From NCBI GenBank assembly GCA_041389495.1, contig JAWKRT010000007.1:52539-116538 (forward strand): DNA of 64,000 bases, in the 5' to 3' direction. The DNA is from Myxococcota bacterium. GTDB taxonomy: Bacteria > Myxococcota_A > UBA9160 > UBA4427. The notes under the pieces were generated by a model that was given only the letters and a program-made list of their open reading frames with translations, had not been told where the DNA came from and did not search any database. This document shows positions 17,231 to 25,963 of the stretch, in pieces. Positions within the stretch are counted from its first letter, which is position 1. Every line of letters begins with the position of its first letter. The position numbers were made by a program, and so were the translations under genes.

Positions 17231-18576
17231 CCCGTCGGCTCGTCCGCGGGAGCAAGCTCGGCAAGTACCGGTGCGAGCACCGCATCGCGACGGGTGCGAC
17301 GGCCGACGTCTGGCGCGCGCGCGACCCGATCGAGGGGCGGCGCGTCGCGCTCAAGGTCGTGCATCCCGCGATCGTCGCGGAGTTCGGGCGCGACGCGATC
17401 GAGCACGAAGCGCGCATCGCCGCCCACCTCGAGCACCCGAACATCGTCGCGATCCGCAACGCGGACTGGATCGACGGGCGCTTCGTGATCGTCACCGAGC
17501 TCGCGACGACGAGCCTCGACGACTATCCGCGCGCGCGGCGCTCGGCGCGCGCGGCGCTCGCGATCGTGCGCGACGTCGCGGCGGGCCTCGCGCACGCGCA
17601 CTCGCGCGGCGTGCTGCACCGCGACGTGAAGCCCGAGAACGTCGTGGTGATGAGCGACGGCACGGCGAAGCTCACGGACTTCGGCACCGCGCGCCTCGCG
17701 CCGCGCTCGACGCGCGTCCTGACCGAGGTCGGCACGTTCGGCTACATGGCGCCCGAGCAGGCCTACGGGCGCCCGCGTTTCGCGAGCGACGTGTTCAGCT
17801 GGGGGCTCACGGCCTACCAGCTCTTCGCCGGCGTGCTCCCGGGCTGGCCGTTCGTGTGGCCGCTCGAGGGCCACGAGCGCTTCGAGCGCCGCTGTCCCGC
17901 GCCCGTGCAGGCGGTGATCCGGCGCGCGCTCGAGCCCGACCCGAAGCGGCGCTGGCGCGACGCGGGCGAGCTGCACGCGGCGCTCGTCGCGGCGATCGCG
18001 CGCCACGAGTCGCGCGAGAGCGCGCCGGCGAAGGGCGCGCGTCGGCGCAAGGCGCCGTCGCACCGCGCGGCGACGAACGACCCCTTCGCGCTCGAGACGC
18101 GCTGGTTCCGCAGGCACTTCGGCAAGGCGCTCCGCGCCGACTTCGACTGCCACAAGTGCGGCGGGCCGATCGCGGAGGCGATGCGCTGCTGCCCGTGGTG
18201 CGGCACGGATCGCAACGCCTTCACCTACGTCACGAGCTACCCGCTCGTGTGTCCCGACTGCGAGCGCGGCGTGCGCCCCGAATGGAAGGCGTGCCCGTGG
18301 TGCGCCACGGCGCGGCTCGAGAGCAACGGCCGGCGTCCGCCGCTCGACCGGCGCGCGACGCGCACGTGCCGCCGCAAGGGCTGCGAAGGGCAGCTGCGCC
18401 CGTTCATGCGCTACTGCCCGATGTGCAAGACGAAGGTCGCGCGGCCGTGGAAGGTCGAGTCGCTGCCGCCGTGCCCCTCGTGCCGCTGGCCGATGGCGCC
18501 GCGCTGGCGCTGGTGCGCGTGGTGCGGGCGAAGGAACGCCGCCGCGCTGTCGATCGGCCGCGCCTCGGGTCGTTAG
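17227..18576 (+). CDS. Ser/Thr protein kinase with C-terminal array of four zinc ribbons
   Basis: A 449-residue Hanks-type kinase. Residues about 14-265 hold the kinase fold: glycine-rich IATGATADVW, K43 in VALKVVH, the catalytic loop H131-R-D-V-K-P-E-N and D151-F-G, then GYMAPEQAYGRPRFASDVFSW. Instead of a membrane helix and PASTA or other sensor, the tail from about residue 315 carries four cysteine modules: CHKCGG..CCPWC, CPDCERG..CPWC, CRRKGC..CPMC and CPSCRW..CAWC. These are sixteen zinc-ligand-like cysteines in regular C-x2(4)-C-x(n)-C-x2-C ribbons. The tail may bind nucleic acid or protein, or sense metal or redox state. It is coupled by GTGA to the PP2C phosphatase and followed by MscS and CorA genes. 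Confidence 0.9.
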   Translation: MTRRLVRGSKLGKYRCEHRIATGATADVWRARDPIEGRRVALKVVHPAIVAEFGRDAIEHEARIAAHLEHPNIVAIRNADWIDGRFVIVTELATTSLDDYPRARRSARAALAIVRDVAAGLAHAHSRGVLHRDVKPENVVVMSDGTAKLTDFGTARLAPRSTRVLTEVGTFGYMAPEQAYGRPRFASDVFSWGLTAYQLFAGVLPGWPFVWPLEGHERFERRCPAPVQAVIRRALEPDPKRRWRDAGELHAALVAAIARHESRESAPAKGARRRKAPSHRAATNDPFALETRWFRRHFGKALRADFDCHKCGGPIAEAMRCCPWCGTDRNAFTYVTSYPLVCPDCERGVRPEWKACPWCATARLESNGRRPPLDRRATRTCRRKGCEGQLRPFMRYCPMCKTKVARPWKVESLPPCPSCRWPMAPRWRWCAWCGRRNAAALSIGRASGR

Positions 18577-18596
18577 GCGTGGAGAGGAGGTCGCGC

Positions 18597-20879
18597 ATGG
18601 CCAGGTCGCGTCGCCGCGGCTCCGCAGCGATCGCCGCTCTCGCCGCCGCCGCGGCGCTCGCGGCCGCGATCGCGACGCTCGCCGGCGGCGCGCGCGACGC
18701 GCGCGCGCAGGCGCCTTCCCTGCTCGACGCCGCGCGCGGCGCGACGGGCGCGGACACCGCGAACGGCTCGAGCGGAGCGAACGGCTCGAACGGGTCGAAC
18801 GGCGCGACGGCGCCGAACGGCGACGCGGCCACCGCGTCCGGCCCGCCCGACGCGGCCGACATCGCCGCCGCGCGCGCGGCGCTCGCCACCGAGCTCGCGG
18901 CGCTGCGCGCGGAGGAGCCCGTGCCGCGCAGCTCGATCGCGCTCGTCGAGCGCCTCGACGACATGCTCGCCGAGCACGCGACGCTGCTCGAACGCATGCA
19001 GAGTCCGCCGCCCGAGGCGCCGCTGCCGGCGCCGCCCGGCCCGCCCTTCGCGCTCGCCGACGTCGATGCGACGGCGCGGCGGCTCGCCGACGCGAACGCC
19101 GCGGGAGAGCGCGCGGAGAAGGCGATCGAGGCCGCGAAGGCCTCCGTCGAGCGCGCGCGCAGCGACCGCGAGAAGGCCGAACGCACGCGCCGCCAGCTGA
19201 AGGAGCAGGTCGCGAACGGCGAGTCGAGCGCGCCGAAGCTCCGCAAGGCGGAGCTCGCGAGCCGTGTCGCCGACGCCGAGGTGTCGCTGCGCCGCGCCGA
19301 GCTCCGTTACTGGGAGCGCCAGCGCGCCGCTGCGGGCGAGGACGCGGCGGCGCTCGAGACCGCGCTCGCGGAGCAGGAGGCGGCGCGCAGCGCCGACGCC
19401 TCCGAGCTCGCGAGCGTCGTGTCCGGCATCGACAAGCAGCTCTTCGATCTCGAGCGCGCGCAGCAGAAGCAGCGCTTCGCCGAGGACGAGGCGGAGCGCC
19501 AGCTCGAGCGCGCCCGCTCGCGCTCCGACGGCTCGGCCGAAGGCGCGGCAGCGGTCGAGGCGCGCCGCGTCGTCGCGGCGGGCGAGCAGCGCATCGGCTC
19601 GCTGCTCTCCGAGCACCGCGCGCGGCTCGAGGCGAGCAAGGAGCTGTGGCAGCAACGCTATGCGCTCGCGCGCGGCGAGGCCGACGTCGAGCAGGCCGCC
19701 GCGTGGCTCGACCAGACGACGGCCGCGATCGGCGAGGTCGATCGCAGCCTCGCGCTCGCGCGCGTCCGCCTCGAGGAGCTGCAGGCCGAGATCGGCGGGC
19801 TCGACGCCGACGCGCCCGAGGCGGCCGTCGTGCGCGACTCGCTACGCAGGCGCATCGCCGCCTATCGCACCGAGGTCCAGCGGCTCTCCGATCACCGCTT
19901 CCTGCTCGATCGCTTCGCCGGCGAGCTCCGCGCGCACGAGAGCGACCTCGGCCTGGCCGAGCGGCTCGAGGTGCTCGCCGGCCGGGCGGCAGCGGTGTGG
20001 GAGTACGAGGTCTGGTCGGCCGAGGACAACCCGATCACGGTCGGGAAGCTCGTCTCGGCGCTGCTCGTCTTCTTCGTCGGGCTCTACGGCGTGCGCTGGG
20101 TGGCGCGTGCGCTGCGGCTCCACGTCTTCCCGCGGCTCGGGCTCGACGAGGGCGGCGCGCGCGCCTTCGAGTCGCTCGCCTTCTACGCCTTCCTCGTCGC
20201 GCTCGTGCTCGTCGTGCTGCGCTTCGCGAGCATCCCGCTCACGGCCTTCGCGTTCGTCGGCGGCGCACTCGCGATCGGGGTCGGCTTCGGCAGCCAGAAC
20301 ATCGTCAACAACTTCATCAGCGGCGTGATCCTGCTGGCCGAGCGCCCGGTGAAGATCGGCGACCTCGTCGAGGTGGGCGGCGACGTCTACGGCATCGTCG
20401 AGCAGATCGGTCTGCGCAGCACGCGCATCCGCACGGGCACGAACATCCACATCGTGGTGCCGAACGCGTCGATCCTCGAGAACCAGGTCGTGAACTGGAC
20501 GCTCAACGACCCGAACGTCCGGCTCGTCGTGAAGGTCGGCGTGGCCTACGGCTCGCCGACGCGCGACGTCGAGCGGCTGCTGCTCCAGGCGCTGAACGAG
20601 CACCCGCGCGTGCACGCGCACCCGGCGCCGTCCGTGCTGTTCGCCGACTTCGGCGACAACGCGCTCGCCTTCGAGGTGCACTTCTGGGCGGCGATCCGCC
20701 GGCTCATGGACCGCCTCACGATCGAGAGCGAGGTGCGCTTCCGCATCGACGAGCTCTTCCGCGAGGCGGGCATCACGATCGCGTTCCCGCAGCGCGACGT
20801 GCACCTCGACACGCTCTCGCCGCTCGCCGTGCGGCTCGTGCGCGAAGGCGGGAGCGCGGACGACGGGGGCGGCGCGTGA
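18597..20879 (+). CDS. MscS-type mechanosensitive channel with long periplasmic coiled-coil region
   Basis: A 760-residue channel. ATG at 18597 is preceded by GAGAGGAGG. Residues about 8-45 are a signal peptide (AALAAAIATLAGG, then ARAQA). Next comes a Ser/Gly/Asn-rich linker with repeated N-G-S (about residues 58-78), then roughly 400 residues of charged heptad-like helix (for example KASVERARSDREKAERTRRQ), as in MscK/MscM-size channels. Membrane helices begin near residue 480 (LVSALLVFFVGLYGVRWVAR). The pore helix and beta domain are classical: GGALAIGVGFGSQNIVNNFI, ERPVKIGDLVEVG and VVPNASILENQVVNW. It releases solutes during osmotic downshift. It is coupled to corA by GTGA, pairing two ion-transport proteins. 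Confidence 0.92.
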   Translation: MARSRRRGSAAIAALAAAAALAAAIATLAGGARDARAQAPSLLDAARGATGADTANGSSGANGSNGSNGATAPNGDAATASGPPDAADIAAARAALATELAALRAEEPVPRSSIALVERLDDMLAEHATLLERMQSPPPEAPLPAPPGPPFALADVDATARRLADANAAGERAEKAIEAAKASVERARSDREKAERTRRQLKEQVANGESSAPKLRKAELASRVADAEVSLRRAELRYWERQRAAAGEDAAALETALAEQEAARSADASELASVVSGIDKQLFDLERAQQKQRFAEDEAERQLERARSRSDGSAEGAAAVEARRVVAAGEQRIGSLLSEHRARLEASKELWQQRYALARGEADVEQAAAWLDQTTAAIGEVDRSLALARVRLEELQAEIGGLDADAPEAAVVRDSLRRRIAAYRTEVQRLSDHRFLLDRFAGELRAHESDLGLAERLEVLAGRAAAVWEYEVWSAEDNPITVGKLVSALLVFFVGLYGVRWVARALRLHVFPRLGLDEGGARAFESLAFYAFLVALVLVVLRFASIPLTAFAFVGGALAIGVGFGSQNIVNNFISGVILLAERPVKIGDLVEVGGDVYGIVEQIGLRSTRIRTGTNIHIVVPNASILENQVVNWTLNDPNVRLVVKVGVAYGSPTRDVERLLLQALNEHPRVHAHPAPSVLFADFGDNALAFEVHFWAAIRRLMDRLTIESEVRFRIDELFREAGITIAFPQRDVHLDTLSPLAVRLVREGGSADDGGGA

Positions 20880-21952
20880 GCGACTTCCCCATCCACCGCC
20901 CCGCCGCGGGGGCGCGGCCCGGCGCGCTCGCCATTCCGCCGGGCTCGCCGCCGCCCGTCGTGCGGCTGATGCAGTACGACGAGGCCGGCCTCGAGGAGCG
21001 CGAGGTCGCCGACCTCGACGAGCTCGTGCCCTACGCGAACACGGAGACGACGACCTGGATCGACGTCCAGGGCCTCGGCGACGAGCGCAAGCTGCTGCGC
21101 ATCGCCGAGATCTTCGGTCTGCACCCGCTCGCGATCTCCGATGCCGTGAACGTGCCGCAGCGCGCCGGCATCGAGTCGTACCCCGACCAGCTGCTCGTCG
21201 TCGCGCGCGCGCCGTGGCGCACCGTCGACGGCGCGACGCGCGTGCCGCAGGTGTGCCTGCTCGTCGGGCGTGGCTACGTGCTGAGCTTCCAGGAGCGCTA
21301 CTTCGGCTTCTTCGACGCGGTGCGCGAGCGCATCCGCCGCGGCGGCGGCCCCATCCGGCGCTCCGGGCCCTGCTACCTCGCGTACGCGCTCGTCGACGCG
21401 CTCGTCGACCACTACTTCCCGGTCGTCGACGAGCTCGCCGACGCGCTCGACGAGCTCGAGGAGGAGGTGCTCGCCGACCCGACGCCCGCGTTGATCGCGC
21501 GCGTGCACCGGCTGCAGCGGCGCGTGCTCGTGCTGCGGCGCGTCGCGCGTCCGATGACGGAGATGGTCGCGCGTCTCGCCATCGAGCCCTCGCCGTTCGT
21601 CACCGAGTCGACGCGGCTCTACCTGCGCGACACGCGCGACCAGGCGCAGCAGGTGCTCGGGCGCCTCGAGTCGACGCGCGAGGCCTCGCTCGACCTGATG
21701 AACGCGGCGCTCGCGACGCTCGGGCACCGCCAGAACGAGGTGATGAAGCTGCTCACGCTCGTCGGCAGCATCTTCATCCCGCTCACGTTCATCGCGGGCA
21801 TCTACGGCATGAACTTCGAGCACATGCCGGAGCTGCACGCGCGCCGCGGCTACTTCGTGGTGCTCGGCGTGATGGCGGCGGTCGCGATCGCGATGCTCGG
21901 CTACTTCCGGCGCCGCGGCTGGCTCGGGCGCCGCTCGCGCCGCAGACGCTAG
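20876..21952 (+). CDS. corA: CorA-family Mg2+/divalent cation transporter
   Basis: A 358-residue transporter. A large N-terminal cytoplasmic domain with beta strands (TTWIDVQGLGDERKLLRIAE) is followed by long helices. Two C-terminal membrane segments come last: LLTLVGSIFIPLTFIAGIYG ending in the signature G311-M-N-F, then YFVVLGVMAAVAIAMLGYF. The E-H-M-P-E after G-M-N matches the extracellular selectivity loop. The arginine-rich tail (RRRGWLGRRSRRRR) is cytoplasmic. GTG start at 20876 lies in the mscS stop, so it is the last gene of the run that begins with dinG, and it ends 30 bases from a convergent gene. Confidence 0.95.
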   Translation: MSDFPIHRPAAGARPGALAIPPGSPPPVVRLMQYDEAGLEEREVADLDELVPYANTETTTWIDVQGLGDERKLLRIAEIFGLHPLAISDAVNVPQRAGIESYPDQLLVVARAPWRTVDGATRVPQVCLLVGRGYVLSFQERYFGFFDAVRERIRRGGGPIRRSGPCYLAYALVDALVDHYFPVVDELADALDELEEEVLADPTPALIARVHRLQRRVLVLRRVARPMTEMVARLAIEPSPFVTESTRLYLRDTRDQAQQVLGRLESTREASLDLMNAALATLGHRQNEVMKLLTLVGSIFIPLTFIAGIYGMNFEHMPELHARRGYFVVLGVMAAVAIAMLGYFRRRGWLGRRSRRRR

Positions 21953-21982
21953 GCGGAGCGGCCGCGCGGCGCGGATGCCCGC

Positions 21983-23338
21983 TCACTCGCCCGCGGCGAT
22001 CACGTCCGCGACGTCGACGCCCGCGACGTCCTTCGCCATCTCGGCCAGTGCGTCGGGCGTGAGCGGGACGCGACGGCGCGCGATCTCCCGCGCGACGTCG
22101 TCGAGCGAGTGCGCGCCCTCGGAGCGCTCCTGGAGGGCGGCGTCGAGGCGCGCGTAGAGCGCCATGCCCGCCGATGCGCGCAGCTCGCGCTTGCGGCGCT
22201 GCCGGCGCGCGAGCGTGCGGTGGCGCGCGAGCGTCGCCTCGTAGCGCGATTCCGAGATCGTCCCCGAGCGGTGCAGCAGCACGACCGAGTAGTACTCGAC
22301 GAGCCCCTCGACGAGCCACTGGTGCGCGGCGTCGGCGCGCGCCGCGAGCGTGCTGTGCAGCACCTCGTGCAGGACGGGGCTCGTGCCGTCGGCCGAGATC
22401 AGCGGGCGGTCGGAGTGGAGGTAGGCGGAGCCCGGGCCCGAGAGGCCGCCGCGCCACATCGGATCGCCCGCGCCGACGATCAGGTAGCGCGGCGGGAGCT
22501 CGCCGAGCAGGTCGCGCAGCGACGGCGCCGCCCAGTGCAGGAGCGCGAGGATGTCGTTGCGCCGCATGTGCTGCGAGCGCGGCGCGGCGATCGCGACCTT
22601 CATGCCGAGGATGTCCTCGCGCAGCACGCCGAGGTCGCCGATCGCGATCCAGCCGGTCGGTCGGTCGAAGCGCCGCAGCGGGTTGTCGACGACGTACTCG
22701 CCCGTCGCCGTCTGCGCGTAGGGCGTCGCAGCGGCCCAGCCTTCGGGAAGCCGCAGGCGCAGCCGCGTCTCGGACGTCTCCCGGCCCTTCGTCGTGACGC
22801 TCGCCGGCGGAACGAGGTCGTCGCCGCGGAAGAGCGCCCACTTGCGCGTGCACCAGGCGTCGTAGGTGCGCGGGTTGCGCAGGTGCTCGATGCGGAAGCG
22901 ATAGCGGAGCGAGCCGCCCGAGCGCGGAGGCGTCCACGCGACCTCGTCGCCGTTCACCTCGACGGTGCCGTTCCCCTTGAAGTCGAGGTGGCGCTCGGGG
23001 TCGATGCGGAAGACGACCTTCTCGACCGCGCCGGAGCCGTCGCCGAGCGAGAGCCGCACGTGCGCGGTGCGCTCGGTGGCGACGATGCGCGCGTCGACGC
23101 GCAGGTCGTAGGTCGCGGGCGTCGCCTCGGCCTCGTCGTCGGTCGCTTCCTCGGCGTCGCCCGCGTCGGGACGCGCGCCCTCGGCCATCGCGCTCGCGTC
23201 GGCGGCGTGCGCGTCCGCCTCGCCTTCGTCGTCCGCGCGCGCGCCCGAGGCGACCGCGACGGCGAGCGCCGCTCCGAGCAGCGCGCCGGCGACGCGCCGT
23301 CCGCCGCGCATCGCGCGCTCCGATGCCCTACGCCACAT
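21983..23338 (-). CDS. Exported HExxH metallopeptidase-like protein (gluzincin/M61-like)
   Basis: A 451-residue protein with an N-terminal signal peptide (RVAGALLGAALAVAVASGAR, cleavage near ARADD) and an acidic Ala/Asp/Glu linker to about residue 75. Residues about 75-200 are a beta-rich N-terminal domain. The catalytic part holds H324-E-V-L-H328 with a downstream W-L-V-E-G-L-V-E-Y-Y, where E344 or E348 would be the third zinc ligand. This is gluzincin geometry as in M1/M61 peptidases, although the H-to-E spacing is shorter than the classic 18 residues. ATG at 23338 is chosen over an in-frame TTG at 23350. It overlaps the end of the ATP-grasp gene by 11 bases and is the last of four co-directional genes, so it likely acts on that system's peptide or amide product in the periplasm (inference). 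Confidence 0.72.
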   Translation of the reverse strand: MWRRASERAMRGGRRVAGALLGAALAVAVASGARADDEGEADAHAADASAMAEGARPDAGDAEEATDDEAEATPATYDLRVDARIVATERTAHVRLSLGDGSGAVEKVVFRIDPERHLDFKGNGTVEVNGDEVAWTPPRSGGSLRYRFRIEHLRNPRTYDAWCTRKWALFRGDDLVPPASVTTKGRETSETRLRLRLPEGWAAATPYAQTATGEYVVDNPLRRFDRPTGWIAIGDLGVLREDILGMKVAIAAPRSQHMRRNDILALLHWAAPSLRDLLGELPPRYLIVGAGDPMWRGGLSGPGSAYLHSDRPLISADGTSPVLHEVLHSTLAARADAAHQWLVEGLVEYYSVVLLHRSGTISESRYEATLARHRTLARRQRRKRELRASAGMALYARLDAALQERSEGAHSLDDVAREIARRRVPLTPDALAEMAKDVAGVDVADVIAAGE

Positions 23339-24335
23339 CGCGCCCCCCAAGCTCGCTCGCGTCCTCTGCCGCGCCCGCCGCGCCCGCGCGCCGTGCGATC
23401 GCGACGCCGAGCGCGATGCGCGCGCGCCAGTCGAGCTCGGGCCTCGCCTCGAGGTCGATGGCGTCGAGCCGGCGCGACAGGCCCGCTCCGTTCGCGAGCT
23501 GGATGGCGAGGCCGGGTCGCGCGTTCAGCTCGAGCACGAGCGGGCCGTGCGACGCGTCGACGACCACGTCGGCGCCGACGTAGCCGAGGCCCGTGCAGTC
23601 CGCCGCGCGCACCGCGATCTCGAGCACCTTCGCGAAGTGCGGCAGCCGGCGCCCCTCGATCGGCTCGAGCGTGTCGGGGTGGCGATCGATCGGGTGGCCG
23701 TGCTGGACGGCGCGCGTGAGCCGGCCCGTGGCCAGGTCGACGCCCGCGCCGAGCGCGCCCTGGTGCAGGTTCGCGCGCCCGCGCGACGCGCGCGTCGGCA
23801 GGCGCGTCATCGCCATCGCCGGCACGCCGCGGTAGACGACGACGCGGATGTCGGGCACGCCGTCGACCGCGATCGCCGCGAACGACGGGTCGACGTGCAG
23901 CAGCTCCTCGGCGAACGCCTCGTCCGGCTGCCCGCCGAGCGCGTAGAGGCCGGAGATGATCGCGGCCGCGTGGAACTCGAGGTCGTCGCGCGTCAGCACG
24001 TCGCCGCCCGCGCGCACGAAGCGGCCGTCCTCGGTGCGTCCGCGCACGACCAGGATGCCGTTGCCCATCGCGCCGCGCGCGGGCTTCAGCGCGAAGCCCG
24101 CGGCGTCGAGCAGCGACGCGACGAGCTTCGGCACGTCGCCCTGCGCCGACGCGACGCCGAGGATCTTCGCCGTCGGGATGCCGGCCTTCTCGCACAGCGC
24201 CTTCGTCGCGAGCTTGTTGTCGACGAGCGGGTAGCGCGCGCGGTCGTTGACGGCGAGCGTGTAGTGGACGTTGCGCTCGTTCATGCCGAGCACGCCGAGC
24301 TCGCGCAGTCGGCGCGGCGACGCGAAGAGGCTCAC
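23328..24335 (-). CDS. RimK-related ATP-grasp amide ligase (alpha-L-glutamate ligase-like family)
   Basis: A 335-residue ATP-grasp protein. Recognisable parts: the N-terminal GMNERNVHYTLAVNDRARYP with P-L-V-D-N-K, a pre-grasp segment CEKAGIPTAK, the nucleotide loop FALKPARGAMGNGILVVRG, and the metal site VLELNARPGLAIQLANG. This matches the TIGR02291-type 'alpha-L-glutamate ligase-like' family, which is typically encoded beside an inactive-transglutaminase membrane protein. It would join an amino acid to a carboxylate using ATP; substrates are unknown. GTG start at 24335 overlaps the TGA of the upstream membrane-protein gene in GTGA. No signal peptide, so it is cytoplasmic. Confidence 0.88.
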   Translation of the reverse strand: MSLFASPRRLRELGVLGMNERNVHYTLAVNDRARYPLVDNKLATKALCEKAGIPTAKILGVASAQGDVPKLVASLLDAAGFALKPARGAMGNGILVVRGRTEDGRFVRAGGDVLTRDDLEFHAAAIISGLYALGGQPDEAFAEELLHVDPSFAAIAVDGVPDIRVVVYRGVPAMAMTRLPTRASRGRANLHQGALGAGVDLATGRLTRAVQHGHPIDRHPDTLEPIEGRRLPHFAKVLEIAVRAADCTGLGYVGADVVVDASHGPLVLELNARPGLAIQLANGAGLSRRLDAIDLEARPELDWRARIALGVAIARRAGAAGAAEDASELGGRDVA

Positions 24336-25921
24336 GGTGCGCCGCCTCCCCCGACGCCCGCGCGCGCGGGCGCGAACGTGCGGAAGCGCAACAGCTCGGA
24401 AAGCCGGTAGCCCGTGTAGCCGCCGATCCAGATCAGCAGCCCGGCCACGACGAGCACGAGCTCGGGGAAGCCGAACATCCAGTGGTCGAGCAGCGCGTTC
24501 TGCAGGATGGGGTGGATCATCGCCGCGACGGCGAACGTCCACGCGAGTCGCGTCAGCGCGTGGCGCGCGCCCTCCTCCTGCAGCGTCACGGTGAAGCGCT
24601 CGACCAGCATGACGAGGATGACGACGGGCAGCAGCGAGCCGCCGAAGAGCGCGGCGATCTCGCTCTCGCGCCCGACCACGGCGAGTGCGGCGAGCCCGAG
24701 CACGACGACGCACAGCAGCACGCACAGGCGCGGCACGAGCAGCAGGTGCAGGCGTCCGAGCAGGAGCCGGCTCAGCAGGCCGAGCGATGCGACGGCGACG
24801 ACGAGCCCCATGCCGGTCACGAGGTCGGTCAGCCGCAGCGCGAGCGCGAACAGGATGGGCGTGAACGTCCCGAACGTGCGGATGCCGACGACGTTGCGAA
24901 GCACGGCGATGCCGAGCGCGCCGATCGGCAGCAGCAGCAGCACGCGCAGCGCGGCCTGCGTGGCGAGCGGCAGGCGGAAGAGCGACAGCCGCGCCGCGAT
25001 CGCGTTCGGCGGCGTCATCAGCGTCGCGAGCTCGTCGTGGCCGAGCCACTCGCGCCGCGCGCGGTGGCGCGCGTCGACCGCGTTCGTGCTCGTCGACGAC
25101 AGCGTCGGCCCCTCGTCGCGCGAGAGCGCGAGCCAGCGCGCGGGGCGAAGCCCGAGCAGGCCGTCCTCGGGCGACATCGGCACCCACTCGCCGATCCACG
25201 CCTCGACCCACGTCTTCGGGCGCGGCCGCCCGTTGTCCTGCAGGTCGAGCCCCTGCACGCGCCGCGCGGGAACGCCGCTCGCGCGGAGCATCGCCGTCAG
25301 CAGCCGCGCCTTGCCGACGGGGCTGCCGACGCGGTGGGCGAGCGCGATCAGCGCGTCGTCCGACTCCTCGTTGTCGAGCGACACCTCGTTCGCGACGAAG
25401 GCGAAGATCGCGCGCACGGTGCCGGCCGGGTCGTCGCCCGCCGGCAGCGAGAGCGAGCCGAGCAGCGACGCGAGCTCGCGCGACTTCGCGGGGATCGTGG
25501 CCGTCGAGATCAGGAAGCTCTGCGCGATCTCGTCGGGCACCTTCGGCATCGGCGTGCTCGGGAGCGCGAGCTCGACGCGCTGCAGCTCGACGCGATAGGC
25601 CTGGCGCAGCTCGACCATGCCGTCGAGCCGCCCGCCCCACACCGCGACGCGCCCGCCCGGCTCGTTGCGCACCGAGTGGTCGAGCTGCTGCGAGACGACG
25701 CCCTCGTCCATGATGCGCTGGCCGGGCTCGGTCGACGGCAGCGCGGCGCGCACGCTCCCGCGCTGACCGCGCCCGCGCACGGAGATCTCGAGCTCGACGC
25801 GCCACAGGCGCTCGCCCTGCGCCGGGAGGAGCGGAACGCGCGCGACGAGCACCTTCCACGCGAACACCGACGCGCCGAGCGCGATCAGCGCCGCGCCCGT
25901 CCATCTCACCGACGGCAGCAT
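24332..25921 (-). CDS. Inactive transglutaminase fused to seven membrane helices (UUP1-like family)
   Basis: A 529-residue inner-membrane protein. An N-terminal anchor (ALIALGASVFAWKVLVARV) leads to a periplasmic domain of about 300 residues. That domain has transglutaminase-like order, DDPAGTVRAIFAFVANEVS, then VGKARLLTAMLRASGVPARR, then KTWVEAWIGEWVPMSPEDG. The catalytic cysteine expected in the 'GxC' turn is absent (G-K-A-R), and the histidine before the W-V-E strand is replaced (K-T-W), so the fold is catalytically dead. From about residue 320 come seven hydrophobic segments, starting ALRVLLLLPIGALGIAVL. This matches Transglut_i_TM/7TM_transglut proteins, whose partner is the ATP-grasp gene that follows. 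Probably a binding or export partner for peptide-like products. Confidence 0.87.
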   Translation of the reverse strand: MLPSVRWTGAALIALGASVFAWKVLVARVPLLPAQGERLWRVELEISVRGRGQRGSVRAALPSTEPGQRIMDEGVVSQQLDHSVRNEPGGRVAVWGGRLDGMVELRQAYRVELQRVELALPSTPMPKVPDEIAQSFLISTATIPAKSRELASLLGSLSLPAGDDPAGTVRAIFAFVANEVSLDNEESDDALIALAHRVGSPVGKARLLTAMLRASGVPARRVQGLDLQDNGRPRPKTWVEAWIGEWVPMSPEDGLLGLRPARWLALSRDEGPTLSSTSTNAVDARHRARREWLGHDELATLMTPPNAIAARLSLFRLPLATQAALRVLLLLPIGALGIAVLRNVVGIRTFGTFTPILFALALRLTDLVTGMGLVVAVASLGLLSRLLLGRLHLLLVPRLCVLLCVVVLGLAALAVVGRESEIAALFGGSLLPVVILVMLVERFTVTLQEEGARHALTRLAWTFAVAAMIHPILQNALLDHWMFGFPELVLVVAGLLIWIGGYTGYRLSELLRFRTFAPARAGVGGGGAP

Positions 25922-25963
25922 GCGGGGGCGTCCTGCACCGCGCGCGCGGCGCGCGGCGGGCGG

